A DNA stretch of 32,749 bases, from contig JANQMC010000089.1 in assembly GCA_028280305.1 (NCBI GenBank), positions 1 through 32,749 on the forward strand, written 5' to 3'. The position numbers were made by a program, and so were the translations under genes. Of this stretch, positions 1-7,451 are shown in pieces. How positions within the stretch are numbered: the first letter of the stretch is position 1; each line of letters starts with the position of its first letter. This DNA is from Pelagibius sp. GTDB lineage: Bacteria; Pseudomonadota; Alphaproteobacteria; Kiloniellales; Kiloniellaceae. The notes under the pieces are model-generated. The model saw only the letters and a list, made by a program, of their open reading frames with translations. It made no database searches and was not told the origin of the DNA.

Positions 1-1
1 C

Positions 2-706
2 CTCGATCTCGGTGTTTCCCTGATCAATGGCCGACCCGTGGCAGACATCCTCGCCGAGGGTGTTGGCCGCACCTCGCAGCTTGCGTTGGCATCCATCGCC
101 GTTGCGGCCGTTTTATCGGTTCCGCTCGGGCTGCTTGCGGGCGTCTGGCGCGGCACGTGGCTCGACGGCATATGTGTCGGGATCGCGACATTGGGATCGG
201 CGATGCCGAACTGGTGGCTCGGGATCCTGCTGATCGTTGTTTTCTCGGTTAATCTGGGCTGGCTTCCGGCCTTTGGCCGCGGTGACGCCGCGCATCTGGT
301 GCTTCCGGCGCTAACGCTCGGCACCGGCATAACCGTGACGACGGCACGGCTGTTGCGCTCGGCAACGATAGACGCACTATCCGCCCGTCACATCGCCGCT
401 GCCCGAGGTCGCGGCATCGGAGAGACGCGGATCATCGGGCGGCATGCCCTGCGCAACGCCTTGGTGCCGGTGATCACGATCTTTGCGCTCGAAATCGCCT
501 TCGTTCTCGAAGGGGCTGTGGCTGTGGAATATGTCTTCGGTTGGCGTGGTATCGGGTTGATGTTCATCGAGGCCGTGGACGCGCGCGACTATCCCGTGAT
601 TCAAGCTGTGGTGCTCTTCAGCGCCATACTGTTCATCTCAGTCAATCTTGTGGTCGACCTTGTGACAGCCTGGCTTGACCCGCGCACGGCGGCGGGTATC
701 GCATGA
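2..706 (+). CDS. ABC transporter permease, DppB/NikB type (5' truncated by window edge)
   Basis: Inner-membrane permease of a peptide/nickel/opine-type ABC importer; it would pair with the next gene to form the translocation channel. The reading frame is open from base 2, so about 234 codons are visible of a family usually a little over 300 residues; the N-terminus and first membrane helix lie outside the window. Several hydrophobic helices are seen, and the cytoplasmic EAA-type coupling loop is clear (AAARGRGIGETRIIGRHALR, followed by NALVPV), which contacts the ATPase. The stop overlaps the next start in ATGA (703-706), indicating translational coupling. No ATPase or binding protein lies downstream, so they must be upstream or elsewhere. 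Substrate cannot be told from the permease. Confidence 0.9.
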   Translation, partial: LDLGVSLINGRPVADILAEGVGRTSQLALASIAVAAVLSVPLGLLAGVWRGTWLDGICVGIATLGSAMPNWWLGILLIVVFSVNLGWLPAFGRGDAAHLVLPALTLGTGITVTTARLLRSATIDALSARHIAAARGRGIGETRIIGRHALRNALVPVITIFALEIAFVLEGAVAVEYVFGWRGIGLMFIEAVDARDYPVIQAVVLFSAILFISVNLVVDLVTAWLDPRTAAGIA

Positions 707-1515
707 CGGCGTTCAATCAGCTGCAGCGCGCCGCCTTTGTTGTTTCGGCGCTCGTGTTGCTGCTAGCGGCGATCGGTCCGATGCTTGTCCCCTACAATCC
801 GATCGTTCCAGACCCCGTTGCCAGACTACAGCCACCGAGCACCGAGCACTGGTTCGGCACCGATCATCTGGGTCGCGACGTGTTCAGTCGCGTGCTGGCC
901 GGTGCGCGGCTTTCCGTTGGCCTTGCGGTGCTGGTGGTCTTGATCTCCGCGGTGGCCGGGCTGGTCATCGGCCTTGCCGCAGGCGCCGGCGGCCGCCTCG
1001 TCGACGGGACCCTTATGCGGCTGACAGATGCCTTCTTCGCCTTCCCCGAAATGATCGCGGCGCTCGCCGTGGCAGGAGTCCTTGGAGGGGGCGGTATCGA
1101 GATCTTGTTTGCGCTCGCGGTTGTCGGCTGGATGCGATATGCGCGTTTGGTGCGCGGGATGACATTGGCGACGGCTGCCAGCGACCACGTTGCGCTGGCA
1201 CGGCTGAGCGGCGTTAAGCCGTTGCGCATCGCGCTGGATCATCTGACTCCGCCGGTTTTGCCTGCCATGATCGTCATGATGACGGCGCATCTGGCGCGCG
1301 CAATACTTGCAATTTCAGGGCTTGGCTTCCTCGGCTTCGGCGCCGCTCCGCCCACACCCGAATGGGGTGTCATGTTGCTTGAGGCACGCGTCTACATCCT
1401 CTCCGCACCGTTCTACGCGATACTGCCAGGGCTCCCTATTGTTATCTCGGTCCTTGCCTTCAATCTCGCCGGAGACGCTCTGCGCGACCGGATTGCGACT
1501 GCGGCGCCAGAATGA
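703..1515 (+). CDS. ABC transporter permease, DppC/NikC type
   Basis: Second integral-membrane subunit of the same importer, 270 residues, close to the family norm. The N-terminal part has one hydrophobic segment followed by the signature of this subfamily, HWFGTDHLGRDVFSRVLAGA (about residues 48-67), then five further hydrophobic segments. The EAA loop region is seen around HVALARLSGVKPLRIALDH, and a C-terminal GLGFLGFGAAPPTPEWGVML block is typical of DppC/OppC proteins. The start overlaps the preceding stop (ATGA), and its own stop overlaps the next ATG (ATGA at 1512-1515). This subunit is usually followed by ATPase genes, but here an EamA exporter follows. Family is secure; peptide, nickel or opine specificity is unknown. 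Confidence 0.93.
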   Translation: MTAFNQLQRAAFVVSALVLLLAAIGPMLVPYNPIVPDPVARLQPPSTEHWFGTDHLGRDVFSRVLAGARLSVGLAVLVVLISAVAGLVIGLAAGAGGRLVDGTLMRLTDAFFAFPEMIAALAVAGVLGGGGIEILFALAVVGWMRYARLVRGMTLATAASDHVALARLSGVKPLRIALDHLTPPVLPAMIVMMTAHLARAILAISGLGFLGFGAAPPTPEWGVMLLEARVYILSAPFYAILPGLPIVISVLAFNLAGDALRDRIATAAPE

Positions 1516-2420
1516 GCGGCGAGACCCTTGGCATCACGCTGCGCATTCTGTCGGGCCTTCTGTTCACCGCAATGGCCGCACTCGTCAAGGCGATTGGCGA
1601 CACCGCGTCGCTTGGTCAGATCGTCTTCTTCCGCTCGGCGGTCGCGATGGTCCCGCTGGTGATCTTCCTGTGGCTAAGAAACGAGTTTCCTCAGGGCCTC
1701 GCCACGCGCCGGCCTTTCGGCCATCTGGCGCGCTGCGCGATGGGTGGGGCGGCCATGTTCACATCGTTCGCCGCCGTGCGGCTACTGCCGATCGCCGAGG
1801 CGACGATGCTCTTCTACCTCTCTCCGGTTATGCTCGTCGTCCTGGCATCGCTGATGCTCGGTGAGCGGCCAATCCTGCGCCGCTGGAGCGGGTTAGGTCT
1901 TGGCGTAGCCGGCGCAGTCATGCTGACAGCACCGCAATTCGGCTCCCAGAGCCTGGAACTTTTCGGTATAGCCCTCGGACTGTTGACAGCAGCCCTGACG
2001 GCGGGCGCCTTGGTGCAGGTTCGTGCGTTAACATCGTCAGAGAGTCCTGGCGCGATCGCATTTTATTTCGCGCTCGCCTGCACCGGCGCAGGCCTTGCCA
2101 CCCTACCGTTCGGCTGGCCCGAACCAGATGCCGCCACATACCTCCTGTTAGTCGGGACCGGTCTATGCGGAGGCGCGGCGCACATTGCGATGACGGTTTC
2201 CTTCCGCCACGCTGAGGCCTCGCTCCTGGCCCCTTTTGAGTATCTCACCTTACTATGGGCGATGATCATCGGTGTGGTGTTCTTCGCGGAGACGCCGGGC
2301 GCAGCCTTTTTGGTTGCAGCGCCTCTGGTGATCGCCGGTGCTGTTCTGGCATCTCCTGAAATGGGGCTCCGGATATTTTGGCGCGCTCGTCGGCTCAGGA
2401 ATGCAAAGCGCTCGCAGTGA
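1512..2420 (+). CDS. EamA-family (DMT superfamily) transporter
   Basis: Predicted inner-membrane exporter of the drug/metabolite transporter superfamily, 302 residues with about ten hydrophobic helices arranged as two EamA repeats. Recognisable marks are the first-repeat pattern LLFTAMAALVKAIG, then IVFFRSAVAMVPL, the helix LPIAEATMLFYLSPVMLVVL and the second-repeat end LLAPFEYLTLLWAMIIGVVF followed by FAET. The basic C-terminal tail (RARRLRNAKRSQ) is probably cytoplasmic. The ATG lies inside the stop of the dppC-like gene, so the three genes are likely one transcript. EamA proteins export amino acids or small metabolites, but the substrate cannot be read from sequence. Coupling of an exporter to an ABC importer may mean removal of a product of the imported compound; that is inference. 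Confidence 0.9.
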   Translation: MSGETLGITLRILSGLLFTAMAALVKAIGDTASLGQIVFFRSAVAMVPLVIFLWLRNEFPQGLATRRPFGHLARCAMGGAAMFTSFAAVRLLPIAEATMLFYLSPVMLVVLASLMLGERPILRRWSGLGLGVAGAVMLTAPQFGSQSLELFGIALGLLTAALTAGALVQVRALTSSESPGAIAFYFALACTGAGLATLPFGWPEPDAATYLLLVGTGLCGGAAHIAMTVSFRHAEASLLAPFEYLTLLWAMIIGVVFFAETPGAAFLVAAPLVIAGAVLASPEMGLRIFWRARRLRNAKRSQ

Positions 2421-2561
2421 CGCATTTCATCGCGTTCAAGACATGTCGAGCGGCTCGTTTCAACGCCGACACCGCCGGCAGTCGATGGCAAGCGGCTTGG
2501 TGTTAGGACACCTTACCGGTACTTCGGAGCCGTGCGCAAAGCCACTCTCTCATCGAGGCAT

Positions 2562-2578
2562 TTTAGAGAACATCTAAA
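2562..2578. promoter_or_regulatory. Candidate Irr (iron control element) box
   Basis: TTTAGA-GAACA-TCTAAA is a perfect 6-bp inverted repeat with a 5-nt centre. This matches the outer bases and spacing of the alphaproteobacterial Irr/ICE consensus TTTAGAA-N3-TTCTAAA, differing only at the two innermost positions. It lies about 110-125 bp upstream of the ECF sigma gene that opens the haem/iron uptake unit, in an AT-rich patch. Irr senses haem status and acts as repressor or activator depending on box position. Assignment is by pattern and context only. Confidence 0.6.
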
Positions 2579-2687
2579 CTATTGATATTGCGGTTCTTTT
2601 TCTCGTGCGCTATCTGGGAAGCGGGGATGGAGCCGTTTCGCAATCGTCTGCGGAGCCGGTTCCCATAAGTGATCTGAATTCTTGAGC

Positions 2688-3221
2688 ATGTCGACCAGCA
2701 CCACTCTGTCCGAGGCCCGCGACGGTCTCATGACCGTCTATCTCAGCCAATGGAAGGCGCTTCGGGCGCTGTTGCGCAAACGGACCGGTTCGCACGAATT
2801 GGCCGAGGACGCCCTTCAGGAAACCTGGATCCGTCTCGACGGCATGAACACCCGAACGCCGGCGATCCGCGATGGCAAGGCCTTCGTGTTGCGGATGGCC
2901 GCGAACATCGCCATCGATCTGATCCGCAAGGAGCGGCGGCACAGCACGCGCTGCATCAGCGATGAGGCGCTGCTGCAGGCGCTCGCGGACACATATCCTT
3001 CGCCCGAGCGCTTTGCGGTGGACCGCGACCAGTTGCGATATCTCGCTCTGGGCCTGGCGAAGCTTGCGGAGAAACCGCGCGCAGCCCTCATCCTCAATCG
3101 GTGCGATGGTCTGACGCATAGGGAAATCGCAGCTCGGCTGAAGGTATCCGAGAGCATGGTCGCCCGCTATCTGGTGCAGGCGCTGCGTCATTGCCGGGAT
3201 CATTTGCGCGCCGTGGACTGA
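2688..3221 (+). CDS. RNA polymerase ECF sigma factor, FecI type
   Basis: Extracytoplasmic-function sigma factor, 177 residues from ATG 2688; an in-frame TTG at 2682 is an alternative. Region 2 is seen in LAEDALQETWIRLDGM and the -10 recognition helix in LRMAANIAIDLIRKERRH. Region 4 helix-turn-helix is LTHREIAARLKVSESMVARY. It is expected to transcribe the downstream TonB-receptor gene once released by the FecR-type protein. The gene is followed after about 130 nt by fecR-like DNA; that gap contains a short CGGGC/GCCCG hairpin (3293-3308). The upstream Irr-like box implies iron or haem control. FecI and HasI are both possible names; the plug of the linked receptor favours a haem (HasI-like) role, so no symbol is given. 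Confidence 0.92.
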   Translation: MSTSTTLSEARDGLMTVYLSQWKALRALLRKRTGSHELAEDALQETWIRLDGMNTRTPAIRDGKAFVLRMAANIAIDLIRKERRHSTRCISDEALLQALADTYPSPERFAVDRDQLRYLALGLAKLAEKPRAALILNRCDGLTHREIAARLKVSESMVARYLVQALRHCRDHLRAVD

Positions 3222-3348
3222 ATTTTCCGGTATTGCCTGTGCAAGATCGCCGGTCTGATTTCGTTTTAACAGAGTAAGCTGCCGAGAGGCGCCGGGCGTT
3301 TTTGCCCGTTGTGCCGTGTTGGACTTGCGACCGGGCGATCCTAGACCT

Positions 3349-4296
3349 ATGGCCTCCGAAAACGAGCAAGGCGAAGCGGACACCACGCTGAGCGACGAGG
3401 CCATAGAATGGCTCGTCAGACTGCATTCCGGCAGTGCGGACGCCTCGGACCATGCCGATTTCGCGGCCTGGCGGACGCAAAGCGTCGAGCACGAAATCGC
3501 CGCCCAGGAGGCAGAGGCGATCTGGCACGGCGTCGGCGCGGCAGGCGACGAGGCGCGCAAGGGCGCACGCAGCGCTCGGCGCAGAAAGCACACGCGGCGT
3601 GCCGTTCTGGGCCTGGCCGCGCTGGGTGCTACCGGTGCGGTGGGCGTCCGGTCCGGTCTGATCGGGCCTCACCTTTTCGCTGACCACGTGACGGGCGTCG
3701 GCGAGCAGCGGACCGTTCTCCTCGCGGATGGATCGACGGTTCTCCTCAACGCCGGCACCGCCTTCTCCGTCGACTATGACGGTTCTGAGCGGAGAATAAC
3801 CTTGTACAGGGGCGAAGCGGTCTTCAAAGTTGTGAGCGATCCGCTCCGCCCCTTCGTCGTCACCGCAAGACAGGGTGAAACACGCGCGATCGGGACGGTC
3901 TTCGATGTCGACATGCGCGAGAGCGATGTCGCGGTCACCGTTCTGGAAGGGGCCGTCGAGGTCAGCACGCAAGGTCAACCGGTCACCGTGCGGGCGGATC
4001 AGCAGAGCCTCTATCTCGAGGCGGGGCCCCCATCCCCGCCGCAGCCAATCGATGCCGAGGTGGAAACGGCCTGGCGGCGCGGCAAACTGATCGTCAATGC
4101 CAGGCCACTCGGCGACGTCGTTGCCGCGATCGAACGCTATCGGAGCGGCGCGATCATAATCGCGAGTTCGCGGGCGCGATCGCTGGAGGTGACCAGCGTG
4201 TTCGACCTGAATGACCCGGACACGATGTTGCGGACGATCGAGGCGACGCTGCCGGTGACCGTCACGCGATTGCCTTTCGTGACGCTGATCCACTAG
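3349..4296 (+). CDS. FecR-family anti-sigma factor / sigma regulator
   Basis: Inner-membrane regulator of the preceding sigma factor, 315 residues from ATG 3349 (a GTG at 3316 in the same frame is less likely because family N-termini resemble LSDEAIEWLVRLHSG). In order: an N-terminal cytoplasmic DUF4880-type sigma-binding segment with AAWRTQSVEHEIAAQEAEAIW, a basic patch RSARRRKHTRR, one membrane helix (AVLGLAALGATGAVGV), then the periplasmic FecR domain (VLLADGSTVLLNAGTAFSVD and GTVFDVDM). The C-terminal half resembles the secretin/STN-like domain that docks with the receptor signalling domain. It would pass the ligand-bound signal from the receptor to the sigma factor. Position and order sigma-FecR-receptor are classical cell-surface signalling. 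Confidence 0.9.
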   Translation: MASENEQGEADTTLSDEAIEWLVRLHSGSADASDHADFAAWRTQSVEHEIAAQEAEAIWHGVGAAGDEARKGARSARRRKHTRRAVLGLAALGATGAVGVRSGLIGPHLFADHVTGVGEQRTVLLADGSTVLLNAGTAFSVDYDGSERRITLYRGEAVFKVVSDPLRPFVVTARQGETRAIGTVFDVDMRESDVAVTVLEGAVEVSTQGQPVTVRADQQSLYLEAGPPSPPQPIDAEVETAWRRGKLIVNARPLGDVVAAIERYRSGAIIIASSRARSLEVTSVFDLNDPDTMLRTIEATLPVTVTRLPFVTLIH

Positions 4297-4311
4297 CGGC
4301 AATGATGGGGC

Positions 4312-4359
4312 GTGAGACGCCTGCCCCGGCCAACCATAGAGAGGCAGCAGGCGTCTCAC
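4312..4359. repeat. 13-bp perfect inverted repeat between fecR-like and receptor genes
   Basis: GTGAGACGCCTGC (4312-4324) and GCAGGCGTCTCAC (4347-4359) are exact reverse complements separated by 22 nt. The hairpin starts 16 nt after the anti-sigma stop. There is no T-run behind it, so it is not a classic intrinsic terminator; it may be a transcript-end or stabilising structure, or an operator. The sequence right after it (4380-4450) is strikingly AT-rich and is the likely receptor promoter region. Confidence 0.7.
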
Positions 4360-4490
4360 ACACCTAAACCGTCTCGCCGATCAAGATATTTATACAAATA
4401 AAATCAGTGATTTACGTTAAAGGGTAAAAATTTTCTTAATTCTGTGGTGTAAATTTTACGGCGCCATTTCGTCTCATTGAAAGGAGGAAG

Positions 4491-4559
4491 TTGAGTGGCT
4501 TGGCCGATGCCGTCCGGAAACCCCGCACCGGACGGCGCGTGCGGCCACTATGCGTGTGA
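4491..4559 (+). other. Possible leader mini-ORF upstream of the receptor
   Basis: A perfect AAGGAGG Shine-Dalgarno sequence at 4481-4487 is followed at a poor distance for the receptor ATG (63 nt) but directly by TTG 4491, which opens a 22-codon frame rich in Arg that ends TGA at 4557-4559, overlapping the receptor ATG 4550 in another frame. The peptide LSGLADAVRKPRTGRRVRPL-CV resembles nothing I know. It may be a leader whose translation couples to the receptor, or the strong site may serve an unrecognised start. Evidence is positional only. Confidence 0.3.
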
Positions 4560-7132
4560 CATGGGGATCGCACATGATGAGCGACGAGGCGGGTGACGCT
4601 TGCAGTTTTTCTGGCAATACCGGGTGGGTCCAATGGCGACAACTTGGGTCTACCGCAATCGTCCTGACCACACTTCTCTCCGGTTTCCCGGCGCAGCCGG
4701 CGTTTTCGCAGGCGATGTCGGTGACGCACTCTTCGGGCACCACGATATCCTATGACATCGCCGCGCAGGATCTCGGCCGGGCGCTGACGCTGTTTGCCGA
4801 TCAAGCCGGAAAGCGGCTGATGTTTCCCTCCAGCCTCGTGTCGGGACGCACAAGTCCGGGCCTGTCCGGCAAATTCACGGTGGAACAGGCGCTCAGCCGT
4901 CTGCTGGCCGGATCGGGCCTTGCCTATCTCCACACCGATACGAACGCCATCACGATCATCGATCCGAACGCGATGATGGGCATGACCGAGGACGCCTTCG
5001 ACCTCGACACGATCGTTGTCACCAGCGGGCAGGAGGGAGCGGGACACCCCGGCGAGGCGATCTACGAGACGCCGGGGTCGGTGGGATATGTCTCGGAGGA
5101 GCAGATCAAGCGCATCATGCCCTCGAGCACCGGCGATATCCTGAAGAGCACGCCCGGCGTGCTGGCGGCCGGACAGCGCAACGGTGTCTCGATGGACGTC
5201 AATATCAGGGGCATGCAGGGCATGAACCGGGTGGCGACGCAGATCGACGGGGCGATGCAGCAAAGCTCGTCTTATCGCGGCTATGCCGGACATGACAGCC
5301 GCGTCTTCGTCGATCCGGAATTCATAGCCGGCATCGATGTCACCAAGGGGCCAGGGGCGACGGTCGGCGCCATGGGCGGCACCGTCAACATGCGCACCCT
5401 GGGCCCCGGCGACATCATCGAAGAGGGCAAGACCTACGGCATCCGCCTGCGCGGCGGCCTGGCCAACAACAACGACGCGCCGTTTACCAGCGTTGCATGT
5501 AATTTTCCGACCATCTGTCCGGACGGACCGGTCGGCACCCTCGGCGGTGGCGGCTTCTTCGACACGGACAAGAATTTCGGCAGCGCCATCGCGGCCGGCT
5601 ATGCCGGCGACTTCGAAGTGCTCGCCGGGATCGCAAACCGGGCGAACGGCAACTATTTCGCTGGAACGCAGGGTCCGCTGCGGCCATCCGAAGACGCCTT
5701 TCGCTATTCCGCATACGAATATGGCGAAGTCGTCAACAACACCTTCCAGAACACGCAGTCCGGCCTGTTCAAACTCGGCTGGCGCCCGTCAGACGAGCAC
5801 CATCTGCAACTCGGCTTTAATCAGCTCGAAAGCGCCTATGGCGAGCTGTATGAGAGCTTTCTGCTTCTGGGCAATCTGGCGTTCAAGCTCGATACGCCCG
5901 CATCGGAGGTACTCGCCAGGACCTTTACCGCGCAGTACCGCTGGGAGGACTTCGACAATCCCGCCATCGACCTGCGCGCCAATGCGTGGGCCACCGATGT
6001 CGACAATGCCTGGCCGAGCTTCACGCCGGACGGCTTGACCTCGGACGTCCTGATGTGGGGCGGCGGCATCAACAATACCTCGCGCTTTGATTTTCCCACC
6101 GGTCCGCTGTGGCTGACCTATGGGGCCGAATACGTCTCCGAGGAAGCCTCCTACCTGACGTTGAGCGGCGAACTGGACGGCCGCAACACCGGCGGCAAGA
6201 GGACGCTCGGCGGTGTCTTCCTGCGCGCCGCCTACGAGCCGCTCGACTGGCTGCAATTGAACGGCGGCATCCGGGCCGAACAGTTTGCCACCGAGAATGA
6301 CGGCATAACCGACATTCCCGGAAAGGACGGGACGGCGCTGTTGCCGAGCGTCGGTGTCATCGTGACGCCGCTCGACGGCCTGCAGCTCTTCGCCAGCTAC
6401 GCTCAGGGCTGGCGCCCGCCCAGCATTCGCGAGAGCTTCGTCGTGCAGACGGGTTTCATCGAGCCCAATCCGGATCTCGACCCCGAAGCCTCGAGCAACT
6501 GGGAGGTCGGCGCGAACTATGTCCGCGACGGCGTCGTCCTCGACGACGATCGGCTTCGATTCAAGGCCGCGTGGTTCGACAACGACTACAAGGACTACAT
6601 CATGCGCTCGACGGGACGCGTCGGCGACAGGGAGATACGCGGGTTCTTCAACACCGGCCCCGTCAGCTTCCGGGGCTTCGAAGTCATGGCCAACTACGAC
6701 ACGGGATCCTTCTTCGTCGAGGCCTCGTACAACCAGTATACCGACGTGGAATATTGCATAGAGAACCTGCTGACGATCCTGTGCGCCGACTACACCACCG
6801 GTGGGGACTACTCCCAGCTTCACATTCCGCCGGAATATTTCGGCGTCGTGACCATGGGCCTGCGGTTTTTCGACGAAAGGCTGACGGTGGGCGGGCGCGT
6901 TACCTTCGCAGGCGAGCGCGTGCTGGGCCGCACCCCCGGCGTGCCGAGCGAAAGCGACTGGGCAGCCTTCGAGGTCTATGACCAGTTTGCCAGCTACGAG
7001 GTCAGCGACACCTTCACCGTCGGCTTCAGCATCGAGAACCTGACCGACCGGTACTATCTCGATCCACTCACGGTGCTGCGTATCCCGTCCCCCGGCCGGA
7101 CGGTTCGTGTTTCCCTGACAGCGGAGTTCTAG
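4550..7132 (+). CDS. TonB-dependent haem-type receptor with STN signalling domain
   Basis: Outer-membrane transporter, 860 residues. A hydrophobic signal sequence ends near AFSQA (about residue 55). Residues 65-118 form an STN domain (ISYDIAAQDLGRALTLFADQ) that talks to the FecR protein. A TonB-box-like DTIVVTS is at 153-159. The plug (about 175-280) carries DVNIRGMQGMNRV and a GHDSRVFVDPEF block, the pattern of HasR and haemoglobin/haem receptors. The barrel contains FRAP/NPDL-like boxes (WRPPSIRES and PNPDLDPE, about 620-646) and ends in the terminal Phe of outer-membrane barrels (VSLTAEF). The adjacent haem oxygenase supports haem as ligand. No His lies between the FRAP and NPDL boxes, unlike typical haem receptors; His248 in the plug is a possible ligand. 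Two Cys pairs sit in probable surface loops. The start is uncertain: ATGs at 4574 and 4577 are in frame. Confidence 0.9.
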   Translation: MRVTWGSHMMSDEAGDACSFSGNTGWVQWRQLGSTAIVLTTLLSGFPAQPAFSQAMSVTHSSGTTISYDIAAQDLGRALTLFADQAGKRLMFPSSLVSGRTSPGLSGKFTVEQALSRLLAGSGLAYLHTDTNAITIIDPNAMMGMTEDAFDLDTIVVTSGQEGAGHPGEAIYETPGSVGYVSEEQIKRIMPSSTGDILKSTPGVLAAGQRNGVSMDVNIRGMQGMNRVATQIDGAMQQSSSYRGYAGHDSRVFVDPEFIAGIDVTKGPGATVGAMGGTVNMRTLGPGDIIEEGKTYGIRLRGGLANNNDAPFTSVACNFPTICPDGPVGTLGGGGFFDTDKNFGSAIAAGYAGDFEVLAGIANRANGNYFAGTQGPLRPSEDAFRYSAYEYGEVVNNTFQNTQSGLFKLGWRPSDEHHLQLGFNQLESAYGELYESFLLLGNLAFKLDTPASEVLARTFTAQYRWEDFDNPAIDLRANAWATDVDNAWPSFTPDGLTSDVLMWGGGINNTSRFDFPTGPLWLTYGAEYVSEEASYLTLSGELDGRNTGGKRTLGGVFLRAAYEPLDWLQLNGGIRAEQFATENDGITDIPGKDGTALLPSVGVIVTPLDGLQLFASYAQGWRPPSIRESFVVQTGFIEPNPDLDPEASSNWEVGANYVRDGVVLDDDRLRFKAAWFDNDYKDYIMRSTGRVGDREIRGFFNTGPVSFRGFEVMANYDTGSFFVEASYNQYTDVEYCIENLLTILCADYTTGGDYSQLHIPPEYFGVVTMGLRFFDERLTVGGRVTFAGERVLGRTPGVPSESDWAAFEVYDQFASYEVSDTFTVGFSIENLTDRYYLDPLTVLRIPSPGRTVRVSLTAEF

Positions 7133-7281
7133 AGGAGCGTAAGTCCTTTACCAGGGTAAGGCGGAGCCGGCACGCGATGTCGATCCGCCGTCTTTTCGAT
7201 CAACGAAGCAAAGCAGTGATTGGCCAGGCAGGGACCTGATCGCGAAATCAGGGTGATCGCCCGGCCGGAATGGAGGTTGGT

Positions 7282-7368
7282 ATGGAGTCTTGGGAACTTG
7301 CAGTTATCGCGACGATTTTTCTGGCGGTCGTGGGCTTTCTTGGATGGGTGGCATTCGACGAGGGGTAA
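7282..7368 (+). CDS. 28-residue single-pass membrane microprotein
   Basis: ATG 7282 is preceded by GGAGG at 7272-7276, an ideal 5-nt spacing, and opens a 28-codon frame ending TAA 7366-7368. The peptide is MESWELAV, then a continuous hydrophobic stretch (IATIFLAVVGFLGWVAF, about residues 9-25), then DEG. This is the classic outline of a single transmembrane helix microprotein with short acidic ends, comparable in form (not in sequence) to CydX or KdpF. It lies 149 nt after the receptor and 83 nt before haem oxygenase, on the same strand, so it is probably cotranscribed with the latter. No known family was recognised. A function as a small subunit of the haem import or haem-handling machinery is inference. 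Confidence 0.62.
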   Translation: MESWELAVIATIFLAVVGFLGWVAFDEG

Positions 7369-7451
7369 GCGGCTCGGGAGGTCCGCTCGGCACCTGCCGG
7401 CAGGCTTCTTGGTGAAGCCAGTCGAAAGAGAGTTCAGCAAAGAGGTGGGGA

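Noticed and set aside
3094..4359. 421-codon minus-strand frame across the fecR-like gene
   Set aside because: Low-complexity Arg-rich translation; the opposite frame has a complete FecR architecture.
4371..4480. A Fur-type or FecI-type promoter box before the receptor
   Set aside because: The stretch is AT-rich and contains near-palindromes, but no match good enough to name a regulator.
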